From JBLNBU01 sp050260215 (GTDB lineage: Bacteria > Pseudomonadota > Alphaproteobacteria > Rhodospirillales > Magnetospirillaceae), in assembly GCA_050260215.1 (NCBI GenBank), contig JBLNBU010000213.1, positions 1 to 9,452 on the forward strand: a DNA stretch of 9,452 nt, in the 5' to 3' direction. Numbering within the stretch: the first letter of the stretch is position 1; each line of letters opens with the position of its first letter. The position numbers were made by a program, and so were the translations under genes. This document shows positions 1 to 5,039 of this stretch, piece after piece. A model generated the notes under the pieces. The model ran no database searches and was not told the DNA's origin. It saw only the letters and a program-made list of their open reading frames with translations.

Positions 1-161
1 ATCAGCGCCTGGCCGCCTTCGACCAGCACCACGTCGACGCGGGTGGCCCCGGCGTCCAGCGCGTTCTCGACCAGCTCCTTGACCGCCGACGCCGGCCGTT
101 CCACCACCTCGCCGGCGGCGATCTGGTTGACCAGGGTCGAGGGAAGCAGGCGGATGGGCAT
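1..161 (-). CDS. mutL: DNA mismatch repair protein MutL, N-terminal fragment
   Basis: The minus strand encodes 53 N-terminal residues and then runs off the left edge. The reading starts MPIRLLPSTLVNQIAAGEVV and continues with ERPASAVKELVENALDAGA, which is the hallmark start of MutL. This is motif I of the GHKL ATPase fold, with the catalytic Glu29 and the Mg/ATP-binding Asn33 in the usual E-x3-N spacing. MutL couples MutS mismatch recognition to downstream excision; in bacteria without MutH it is itself the nicking endonuclease, but that C-terminal domain is outside the window. The ATG at 161 is the natural start because MutL proteins begin just before the IRxL motif. No Shine-Dalgarno sequence lies upstream; a promoter candidate at 169-197 would start the transcript at about the ATG. 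Partial only because of the window edge. Confidence 0.96.
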   Translation of the reverse strand, partial: MPIRLLPSTLVNQIAAGEVVERPASAVKELVENALDAGATRVDVVLVEGGQAL

Positions 162-168
162 GGAGGCG

Positions 169-197
169 ATTCTAGCGTGGCGGCGGGTAGGGATCAA
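169..197 (-). promoter_or_regulatory. Candidate sigma-70 promoter of mutL, predicting a leaderless mRNA
   Basis: Read on the minus strand, TTGATC (192-197) and TAGAAT (169-174) are separated by exactly 17 nt, matching the -35 and -10 consensus at 4/6 and 5/6 positions. Only 7 nt (162-168) separate the -10 box from the mutL ATG, so the expected start of transcription falls at or next to the A of the start codon. The absence of any GGAG-like site upstream of the ATG agrees with leaderless translation. This is a motif match only. Confidence 0.5.
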
Positions 198-200
198 TTG

Positions 201-278
201 CCCACAGATGAACACAGATGCACACAGATGAAGAAAAAGATGAATCCTTATCTGTGTTTATCTGTGTTCATCTGTGGG
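201..278. repeat. Long inverted repeat built from CACAGATG decamers
   Basis: Two 29-nt arms, 201-229 and 250-278, are reverse complements at 27 of 29 positions; the two mismatches are adjacent (220-221). The loop is 20 nt and A-rich. Each arm consists of about three tandem 10-nt units; in the left arm these are CACAGATGAA, CACAGATGCA and CACAGATGAA. The block is clearly richer in AT than its surroundings. Similar CACAGAT/ATCTGTG intergenic repeats occur, from memory, in many unrelated bacterial genomes, and their function is not established. As RNA it would form a long hairpin, either downstream of lysR or just upstream of the mutL promoter. No protein-coding role is visible. Confidence 0.85.
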
Positions 279-343
279 CTGAAAATCAGGCCGGGGGCCG
301 GAGATCGGCGGGTTTGTGTCAATTGCCCAATAAAACTTTCCAT

Positions 344-403
344 CGTCACCCCCGGGCTCGACCCGGGGGTCCATGGATGCCCGGATCAAGTCCGGGCATG
401 ACG
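344..403. repeat. Dispersed two-hairpin repeat, copy A (intact)
   Basis: This 60-nt element has three nested symmetries. The ends CGTCA (344-348) and TGACG (399-403) are complementary. Inside lie a perfect 9-bp hairpin with arms 348-356 and 362-370, and a second perfect 9-bp hairpin with arms 377-385 and 391-399. The palindrome CCATGG (371-376) joins them, so the whole can fold into a cruciform-like structure. Translated, it gives the MPGLDPGIHG string often seen in spurious alphaproteobacterial ORFs. It lies just beyond the LysR stop codon and may help end that transcript, though there is no T-run on either side. Confidence 0.88.
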
Positions 404-413
404 AAGGATGAGC

Positions 414-1271
414 CTAGTCCTCGCTCTCCAGCGAGGCGACGTAGCGCAATCCGTCGAGAGCGGTGTGGAACCAGTCCTCGCGGCTGTCGTCCAAGGGATA
501 GACCAGGAAGGCGGGGCGGCGGAACTCGGGCGCGCCCGAGACCTCGAACAAGCGGCCGGCGGCCAGTTGGCCGCGCACCACCCGCATGGGCAGATAGCAG
601 GTGCCGCCATAGGCCAGGATGTGCTGCAGGCCCAACGCACCCAGGCCCACCGACACCGCAGGCGTCCGCAGGTCGGGGAAGGCCTGGCCGTGGGCGGCGC
701 GGAACTCGGGGCCCCAGTCGACCAGCACGTAGTCGTCGTCCCATTCCTCGGCGGTGCGGCGCTTGGTCGACACCATGACCAGGCGTTCTTCCAGCAGCTT
801 CTCGGTGTGCAGGCCAGGCCTGGCCTGGGGCGAGTACATGACGCCCACGTCCAGGAGGCCCTCGGCCAGCTGGCGCATCAGCCCTTCCGACAGGCCGACC
901 TCGGCGCGCAGCGCCACGTCGGGCATGGCGGTGCGCATCCACGGGATCCACTGCACCAGCAGCCGGTCCCACAGCGAGAACTGGCCGCCGACGTTAAGCA
1001 CGGTGCGGAAGCCCCGGGGCAGAGCCAGCTCCTGGCGCGCCTGCTCCCACACCCGCACCAGGGTGGTGGCATAGCGGCGGAACTGCATGCCGGCGGTGGT
1101 CAGCTCGGTGCCCGACTTCGAGCGCACGAACAGCGGCCGGCCCAGCTCGTCTTCCAGGGCCTTGATGCGCATGCTGACGGTGGACTGGGTGACCGACAGG
1201 CGCTCGGCCGCCTTGTTGAAATTGCCGGTCTCGAGGATCTCGAGGAAGGTACGGGCGAGGTCGATGTTCAT
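414..1271 (-). CDS. LysR-family transcriptional regulator
   Basis: A 285-residue protein of typical LysR length. Residues about 1-60 form the winged helix-turn-helix domain, with the family pattern FNKAAERLSVTQSTVSMRIK (18-37) followed by ALEDELGRPLFVR (38-50). Residues about 90-280 fit the two-lobed effector-binding domain and should include the tetramer interface. These proteins usually act as tetramers that bend DNA and respond to a small metabolite. The target is unknown: the gene has no divergent metabolic neighbour, which is the usual clue to a LysR regulon, and lies in line with hpf upstream and mutL downstream. The ATG at 1271 is chosen because it places the HTH at the normal distance from the N-terminus. 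The leader carries no Shine-Dalgarno sequence on the coding strand, which is odd; it carries CCCTCCTTA instead. A promoter candidate lies at 1328-1356. Confidence 0.93.
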   Translation of the reverse strand: MNIDLARTFLEILETGNFNKAAERLSVTQSTVSMRIKALEDELGRPLFVRSKSGTELTTAGMQFRRYATTLVRVWEQARQELALPRGFRTVLNVGGQFSLWDRLLVQWIPWMRTAMPDVALRAEVGLSEGLMRQLAEGLLDVGVMYSPQARPGLHTEKLLEERLVMVSTKRRTAEEWDDDYVLVDWGPEFRAAHGQAFPDLRTPAVSVGLGALGLQHILAYGGTCYLPMRVVRGQLAAGRLFEVSGAPEFRRPAFLVYPLDDSREDWFHTALDGLRYVASLESED

Positions 1272-1327
1272 CGGGGGCGGTCTAAGGAGGGCGCGACAGG
1301 GTGTCGCAGCCGCGGAAAAGCCGCTGC

Positions 1328-1356
1328 GTTCTAGCGCAACCGCACGACGACATCAA
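1328..1356 (-). promoter_or_regulatory. Candidate sigma-70 promoter for the LysR gene
   Basis: On the minus strand TTGATG (1351-1356) and TAGAAC (1328-1333) are 17 nt apart, each matching consensus at 4/6 positions. Transcription would begin near 1321, giving a leader of about 50 nt before the LysR ATG. The -35 box overlaps the hpf stop codon, so the LysR gene may have its own promoter as well as any read-through from hpf. Motif match only. Confidence 0.35.
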
Positions 1357-1793
1357 CGGTTCGCGTGAGATCTATCGAAGATTTTGATGACAGTGGGCCG
1401 CCCCGGGCTGAACCGGGGCGGCCGGACCGGGCAGCGGGCGGCGTGCGCCTTGACGTCGCCACGCTGGCGGGCGACGTATTCCTTGACCTGGCGCTCCATG
1501 GCGCCGAAGGCGTCGCGCAGGGCGACGTAGATATCCTCGTTGATGTGCGATTCCTTGGGGTCGCGCTTCACCACCAGCTCGCCGCCCGGCAGGGTGACGT
1601 CGATGCGGATGTGGAAGGGCTCACCCTTGTGATGCAGGTTCGAGGTGTTGCGGTGGTGCGATTCGACCGCGACGCGGCAGCTGGTGATGCGGTCGCACAG
1701 CTGCTCCAGCTTCGCCACCTTCTCGCGGATGCGGGTCTCCACCGCCTCGGAGTGGTCGATCCCGTGGAAGGTGATCTGGAGGGGAATCTGCAT
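1353..1793 (-). CDS. hpf: HPF/RaiA-type ribosome hibernation factor
   Basis: From the ATG at 1793 this encodes 146 residues starting MQIPLQITFHGIDHSEAVE. The first 110 or so residues match the ribosome-associated HPF/RaiA (YfiA) fold: an N-terminal strand, the helix IREKVAKLEQLCDRI, a strand with CRVAVESHHR, a strand HIRIDVTLPGGELVVKRDP, and the helix EDIYVALRDAFGAMERQVKEYV. Such proteins bind the 30S decoding channel and block translation in stationary phase or stress. ATG 1793 is preferred because GGAG sits 7 nt upstream; an in-frame ATG at 1805 is also possible (AGGA upstream) and would add four residues. The last 30 or so residues, after RGDVKAHAA, are Arg/Pro-rich and low in complexity, and their codons include a strong hairpin (1396-1423). 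Some alphaproteobacterial relatives carry a cold-shock domain there (recalled); none is present here. Divergent from htpG, fitting a stress role. Confidence 0.88.
   Translation of the reverse strand: MQIPLQITFHGIDHSEAVETRIREKVAKLEQLCDRITSCRVAVESHHRNTSNLHHKGEPFHIRIDVTLPGGELVVKRDPKESHINEDIYVALRDAFGAMERQVKEYVARQRGDVKAHAARCPVRPPRFSPGRPTVIKIFDRSHANR
1396..1423. repeat. Perfect 11-bp GC hairpin inside the hpf 3' end
   Basis: The arms GGCCGCCCCGG (1396-1406) and CCGGGGCGGCC (1413-1423) are perfectly complementary around a 6-nt loop. The hairpin would be very stable in the hpf mRNA. No T-run follows on either strand, so it is not a classical intrinsic terminator, though it could still stall or protect the transcript. 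Its place inside the predicted coding sequence, where the protein becomes low in complexity, suggests that the coding end has drifted into former 3' untranslated sequence. Confidence 0.75.
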
Positions 1794-1876
1794 CAACGTC
1801 TCCATTGGGTCCTGGCGCCGCCCTTGGCTGGCGGCATGAAACACTGTTCCCGCGCCGGGAGGCGACGGGGCCGATA

Positions 1877-1905
1877 TTCATAGCCGGTCGCGACGCTTTG
1901 GGCAA
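1877..1905 (-). promoter_or_regulatory. Candidate sigma-70 promoter for hpf
   Basis: On the minus strand TTGCCC (1900-1905) and TATGAA (1877-1882) are separated by 17 nt, each matching consensus at 4/6 positions. Transcription would begin near 1870, giving a leader of about 75 nt before the preferred hpf start at 1793. It lies back to back with the htpG heat-shock promoter, 42 bp apart. Motif match only. Confidence 0.35.
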
Positions 1906-1947
1906 CGCCGTTGCGCCCCGGTCTCACTCTTTGGAGAATCGAGCGGG

Positions 1948-1976
1948 CTTGCAAGGCGGCCGAGACGGCCTCATAT
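1948..1976 (+). promoter_or_regulatory. Sigma-32 (RpoH) heat-shock promoter of htpG
   Basis: CTTGCAA (1948-1954) and CCTCATAT (1969-1976) are separated by 14 nt. This is a close match to the RpoH consensus CTTGAAA-N13-15-CCCCATNT, differing at one base in each box. The gene downstream is htpG, a classical RpoH regulon member. Transcription should begin around 1983, giving a leader of about 57 nt. This also rules out translation of htpG from in-frame starts further upstream, such as 1911. Confidence 0.68.
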
Positions 1977-2039
1977 CAGAGCGCCCGTTGGGCATGCCAA
2001 CCGAGACGTTCGTCAGGACAGGGGAGTTCGAGGATAGCC

Positions 2040-3905
2040 ATGGCGGAAGAAAAACGTGAGTTCCAGGCCGAAGTCGCCAAGCTGTTGGACATCGTCGTCC
2101 ACTCGCTCTACTCCAACAAGGAGATCTTCCTGCGCGAGCTGATCTCGAACGCGTCCGACGCCTGCGACCGGCTGCGCTATGCGGCCGTCACCCAGCCCGA
2201 GCTGCTGGGCGGCGAGGCCGAGTTCAAGATCCGCCTGGTTCCCGACAAGGATGCCGGCACGTTGACCATCGCCGACAACGGCATCGGCATGAACCACGAC
2301 GACCTGATCGAGAACTTAGGGACCATCGCCCGCTCGGGTACCGCCGAGTTCATGAAGCAGCTGTCGGGCGACGCCAAGAAGGACGTCAGCCTGATCGGCC
2401 AGTTCGGCGTCGGCTTCTATTCGGCCTTCATGGTCGCCGAGCACGTCACCGTGGTCACCCGCAAGGCCGGCGACGCCTCGGGCTGGCGCTGGGAAAGCGA
2501 CGGCAAGGGCACCTTCACCATCACCGAGGCCCCCGACGCCCCCCGCGGCGCCGCCATGACCCTGAAGCTGCGCGAGGGCGAATCCGAGTTCCTCGACCCC
2601 TGGCGCCTCAAGGCCATCGTCAAGCGCTACTCCGACCACATCGCCATCCCGGTGGTGCTGAAGGAGGGCGACGCCGACGAGACGGTCAACTCGGCCAACG
2701 CCCTGTGGACCCGGCCCAAGTCCGAGATCAGCGCTGAGCAGTACAAGGAGTTCTACCACCACGTCGGCCATGCCTTCGACGAGCCGTGGCTGACCATCCA
2801 CTACAAGGCCGAAGGCGCCATCGAGTACACCGGCCTTCTGTTCGTGCCGTCGCAAAAGCCGTTCGACATCTTCCACCCCGACCGCAAGCAGCACGTCAAG
2901 CTCTACGTCAAGCGGGTGTTCATCACCGACGACTGCGCCGAGCTGCTGCCGCCCTACCTGCGCTTCCTCAAAGGCGTGGTCGATTCCCAGGACCTGCCGC
3001 TCAACATCAGCCGCGAGATGCTGCAGCACAATCCGGTGCTGGCCAAGATCCGCGCCGGCCTGGTCAAGCGCGTGCTGTCCGAGCTGAAGAAGAAGGCCGA
3101 GGACGCTCCCGAGGACTACGCCAAGTTCTGGGAGGTGTTCGGCGCGGTGCTGAAGGAAGGCATCTACGAGGACTTCGAGCGCCGCGACGAAGTGGTGGCA
3201 CTGTCGCGCTTCCGCACCACCGCCGGTGACGGCCTGGTGTCGCTGGATGCCTATGTCGGCCGCATGAAGGAGGGCCAGGAGGCCATCTACTACGCCACCG
3301 GCGACGACGCCGAGAAGCTGAAGCGAAGCCCGCAGCTGGAAGGCTTCCTGGCCAAGGGCATCGAGGTGCTGCTGCTCACCGACCCGGTCGACGAGTTCTG
3401 GGTGCCGGCGGTGGCCAAGTGGAAGGACAAGGAGTTTCGCTCGGTGGCCAGCGCGGCGGCAGACGTCTCCAAGATCAAGGGCGACGAGGCCGCCGAGGCC
3501 AAGCGCAAGCAGGAGGAAGCCCCCGCCGATGAGCTGTCGGTGCTGATCGCCGCGATCAAGGGCGCCCTGGGCGAGCGCGTCAAGGACGTGCGCGCCTCGG
3601 ACCGCCTGACCGAATCGGCGGTGTGCCTGGTGGCCGAGGCCGGCGACATGAGCCTGCACCTGGAAAAGCTGCTGCGCGCCCATCGCCAGATCGAGGAGGA
3701 GCACACCCGCATCCTCGAGATCAACCCCACCCATCCGCTGATCAAGGGCCTGGCCGCCCGCGTCCGCGCCGACGGCGCTGCCTATCCCATCGACGACGCG
3801 GCCTTCCTGCTGTTCGACCAGGCCCGCATCGTCGAAGGCGAACCCCCCGCCGACCCCGTCGCCTTCGCCCGCCGCATGGCCACGGTGATGGAGAAGGGGC
3901 TTTAG
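2040..3905 (+). CDS. htpG: Molecular chaperone HtpG (bacterial Hsp90)
   Basis: A 621-residue protein of normal HtpG length (E. coli 624). The N-terminal GHKL ATPase domain is complete: IFLRELISNASDACDRLR (29-46) with catalytic Glu33 and Asn37, DNGIGM (79-84) with the adenine-contacting Asp79, GTIARSGT (94-101), and the lid/glycine motif GQFGVGFYSAF (120-130). The middle domain includes the NISREMLQ segment, with the Arg expected to contact the ATP gamma-phosphate. The C-terminal dimerisation domain carries the HtpG-typical INPTHPLIKGL. As in other bacterial Hsp90s there is no MEEVD tail. The protein acts in the cytoplasm as an ATP-driven dimer that remodels client proteins with DnaK. The ATG at 2040 has GAGGA 5 nt upstream and gives the canonical start MAEEKREFQAEV. 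An RpoH-type promoter lies upstream. All key residues are intact. Confidence 0.98.
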   Translation: MAEEKREFQAEVAKLLDIVVHSLYSNKEIFLRELISNASDACDRLRYAAVTQPELLGGEAEFKIRLVPDKDAGTLTIADNGIGMNHDDLIENLGTIARSGTAEFMKQLSGDAKKDVSLIGQFGVGFYSAFMVAEHVTVVTRKAGDASGWRWESDGKGTFTITEAPDAPRGAAMTLKLREGESEFLDPWRLKAIVKRYSDHIAIPVVLKEGDADETVNSANALWTRPKSEISAEQYKEFYHHVGHAFDEPWLTIHYKAEGAIEYTGLLFVPSQKPFDIFHPDRKQHVKLYVKRVFITDDCAELLPPYLRFLKGVVDSQDLPLNISREMLQHNPVLAKIRAGLVKRVLSELKKKAEDAPEDYAKFWEVFGAVLKEGIYEDFERRDEVVALSRFRTTAGDGLVSLDAYVGRMKEGQEAIYYATGDDAEKLKRSPQLEGFLAKGIEVLLLTDPVDEFWVPAVAKWKDKEFRSVASAAADVSKIKGDEAAEAKRKQEEAPADELSVLIAAIKGALGERVKDVRASDRLTESAVCLVAEAGDMSLHLEKLLRAHRQIEEEHTRILEINPTHPLIKGLAARVRADGAAYPIDDAAFLLFDQARIVEGEPPADPVAFARRMATVMEKGL

Positions 3906-3923
3906 GGTCTTAGGCCCCCTGAT

Positions 3924-3984
3924 CGTCACCCCCGGGCTCGAGCCGAGGGGGCCATGGATACCTGGAACACGTCCGGGCATGACG
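3924..3984. repeat. Dispersed two-hairpin repeat, copy B (decayed)
   Basis: This 61-nt copy keeps the CGTCA and TGACG ends and the central CCATGG. Its first hairpin has changed but still pairs: CCCCC and GGGGG flank the palindrome GGCTCGAGCC. The second hairpin has lost its left arm (TACCTGGAACACG in place of TGCCCGGATCAAG) and no longer folds. It starts 19 bp after the htpG stop codon and may serve as a transcript-end structure, though no T-run follows. Confidence 0.82.
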
Positions 3985-4004
3985 GTCAGGGGCCGCTTTT
4001 CGCC

Positions 4005-4033
4005 TTGGCGGCGCGGGGCAACGGGCCTATCCT
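4005..4033 (+). promoter_or_regulatory. Candidate promoter of the nickel/cobalt transporter operon
   Basis: TTGGCG (4005-4010) and TATCCT (4028-4033) are 17 nt apart, each 4/6 to consensus. Transcription would start near 4040, ten bases before the first copy of the 15-bp direct repeat. The leader would be about 150 nt and would contain repeat copy C. Weak motif match in GC-rich DNA. Confidence 0.28.
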
Positions 4034-4108
4034 GCCACCATGCGGCCACACGCAGTCGCATAATCTTTGGCGGCGAGGGCCGGCGGGGACGATCCCGCCC
4101 TCTCAGGT

Positions 4109-4167
4109 CGTCAACTCCGGGCTCGACCGGGGGTCCATGGATGCCCGGATCAAGTCCGGGAATGACG
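4109..4167. repeat. Dispersed two-hairpin repeat, copy C (partly decayed)
   Basis: This 59-nt copy has the CGTCA and TGACG ends, the central CCATGG (4135-4140), and an almost intact second hairpin (arms ATGCCCGGA and TCCGGGAAT, one mismatch). The first hairpin is weakened to ACTCCGG against CCGGGGGT. It lies in the presumed 5' leader of the transporter operon, 12 bp before the Shine-Dalgarno site, where a hairpin could affect translation or mRNA stability. Confidence 0.85.
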
Positions 4168-4179
4168 TCAATGAAGTGC

Positions 4180-4185
4180 AGGGGA
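4180..4185 (+). promoter_or_regulatory. Ribosome binding site that fixes a TTG start
   Basis: AGGGGA lies 7 nt before TTG 4193. There is no ATG or GTG in frame between this site and the signal peptide, so the spacing supports initiation at the rare TTG codon. The next in-frame candidate, GTG at codon 18, would cut off the basic start of the signal peptide. Confidence 0.6.
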
Positions 4186-4192
4186 ACGGCGT

Positions 4193-4975
4193 TTGACGCA
4201 GTCGCATAATTTCCGGGGCAGGTGGACGGATGCTGTCCTGGCGGTGCTGGCGCTGCTGACCGCTGCCCCGGCCTCGGCGCATTTCCAGGAGCTGATCCCC
4301 GACACCGACATCCTGCCCGACGGCGCCCGCTCGGTGCGCCTGGAGCTGGCCTTCACCCATCCCATGGCGCGCGGGCCGGTCATGGAGATGGGCACCCCGA
4401 TCCGGTTCGGCGTGGTCTCGGGGGGCAAGGTCGAGGACCTGAAGGACCGGCTCAAGCCGCGCAAGCTGGACGGCCGCACCGCCTTCGAGGCGACCTGCGA
4501 CATCAAGTCCCCCGGCGACCGCGTGTTCTTCGTCGAGCCCGCCCCCTATTGGGAGGCGGCCGAGGGCAAGTGGATCGTCCATTACGCCAAGGTGGTGGTC
4601 GACGCCGGCTCGGGCACCGGCTGGGACAGGCCCGCCGGGCTGCCGGTCGAGATCCTGCCGCTGTCCCGGCCCTATGGCCTGTGGACCGGCAACCTGTTCC
4701 GCGGCCAGGTGGTGCGCGCCGGCAAGCCGGTGCCGGGCGCCCAGGTCGAGGTGGAATGGCGCAACGACGGATCGGTCAAGGTGCCGTCCGACCCGTTCCT
4801 GACCCAGGTGGTCAAGGCCGATGCCGACGGCGTGTTCGCCTATGCCATGCCGCGCGCCGGCTGGTGGGGCTTCGCCGCCCTTGTGGACGGCCCCCGCATC
4901 AAGGGCCCCGACGGCAAGCCCGCCCCGGTCGAGCTGGGTGCGGTCATGTGGGTCAAGACGGTGGACATGAAATGA
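4193..4975 (+). CDS. Secreted DUF4198 protein, NikK-like nickel/cobalt uptake accessory
   Basis: A 260-residue protein with a clear signal peptide: basic R8 and R10, a hydrophobic core (14-25), and a type I cleavage site after APASA, so the mature protein would start at His30 (HFQELIPDTD). The body fits the DUF4198 family (beta-rich, periplasmic): an early HFQxLIP motif, an FTHPMARGPVMEM segment with closely spaced His and Met, a PAPYWEAAEGKWIVHYAKVVV core, and a C-terminal carboxypeptidase-regulatory-like stretch (FRGQVVRAGKPVPGAQVEVE, then ADADGVFAYAMPRAGWWGF). DUF4198 proteins next to CbiM/NikM systems have been called NikK and proposed to assist nickel or cobalt uptake; the biochemistry is poorly known. 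It is the first gene of the operon, 64 bp before cbiM. The start is TTG with AGGGGA upstream. Family assignment is firm; the exact role is inferred from context. Confidence 0.85.
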   Translation: MTQSHNFRGRWTDAVLAVLALLTAAPASAHFQELIPDTDILPDGARSVRLELAFTHPMARGPVMEMGTPIRFGVVSGGKVEDLKDRLKPRKLDGRTAFEATCDIKSPGDRVFFVEPAPYWEAAEGKWIVHYAKVVVDAGSGTGWDRPAGLPVEILPLSRPYGLWTGNLFRGQVVRAGKPVPGAQVEVEWRNDGSVKVPSDPFLTQVVKADADGVFAYAMPRAGWWGFAALVDGPRIKGPDGKPAPVELGAVMWVKTVDMK

Positions 4976-5039
4976 CGAACCGCCGGCCCCCTTCGAGCGA
5001 GGCGCAGCCGAACGCCCGGTGCCTGAGGGGCAAACAATA

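Larger units (their letters stand above)
162..413. other. Intergenic region between mutL and the LysR gene
   Basis: This gap of about 250 bp has no credible gene. It holds the mutL promoter candidate (169-197), the CACAGATG inverted repeat (201-278), and a complete copy of the dispersed two-hairpin repeat (344-403), which ends only 10 bp from the LysR stop codon. In the interval 279-343 I see nothing recognisable beyond a second CAATTGCCCA word (318-329 region, also at 195-204), which is probably chance. Short frames here are made of the repeats. Confidence 0.7.
3906..4192. other. Intergenic region between htpG and the nickel/cobalt operon
   Basis: This 287-bp gap has no credible gene. In order it holds repeat copy B (3924-3984), a candidate promoter (4005-4033), the first copy of a 15-bp direct repeat (4050-4064), repeat copy C (4109-4167) and a Shine-Dalgarno site (4180-4185). 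I looked for a cobalamin riboswitch and a NikR palindrome and saw neither. Confidence 0.65.
4050..4210. repeat. 15-bp direct repeat pair flanking the operon leader
   Basis: ACGCAGTCGCATAAT occurs perfectly at 4050-4064 and 4196-4210, starts 146 bp apart. The second copy forms codons 2-6 of the DUF4198 gene. The flanking bases differ, so the match ends sharply. Between the copies lie repeat C and the ribosome binding site. Possible explanations are a pair of operator sites, a short segmental duplication, or the footprint of an insertion that delivered the repeat. The sequence does not decide among them. Confidence 0.7.

Noticed and set aside
201..278. DnaA boxes, a replication origin or a CRISPR array in the CACAGATG block
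   Set aside because: The TTATCTGTG words lack the TTATCCACA core, and the 10-nt units are tandem without spacers of CRISPR size.
218..778. Plus-strand Arg/Pro-rich frame across the mutL-LysR gap
   Set aside because: Built from the inverted repeat, repeat A and the antisense of the LysR gene.
1911..2039. N-terminal extension of HtpG
   Set aside because: The predicted RpoH promoter lies inside it, the residues do not resemble HtpG, and ATG 2040 has a good ribosome binding site.
2316..4061. 581-codon open frame on the minus strand opposite htpG
   Set aside because: It lies antisense to a fully conserved htpG, has a composition typical of high-GC shadow frames, and its start is made of repeat B translation. 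No family motif is seen.
3906..4192. Cobalamin riboswitch or NikR operator before the transporter operon
   Set aside because: I could not find the conserved B12-box or a GTATGA/TCATAC palindrome. A covariance-model search would be decisive.
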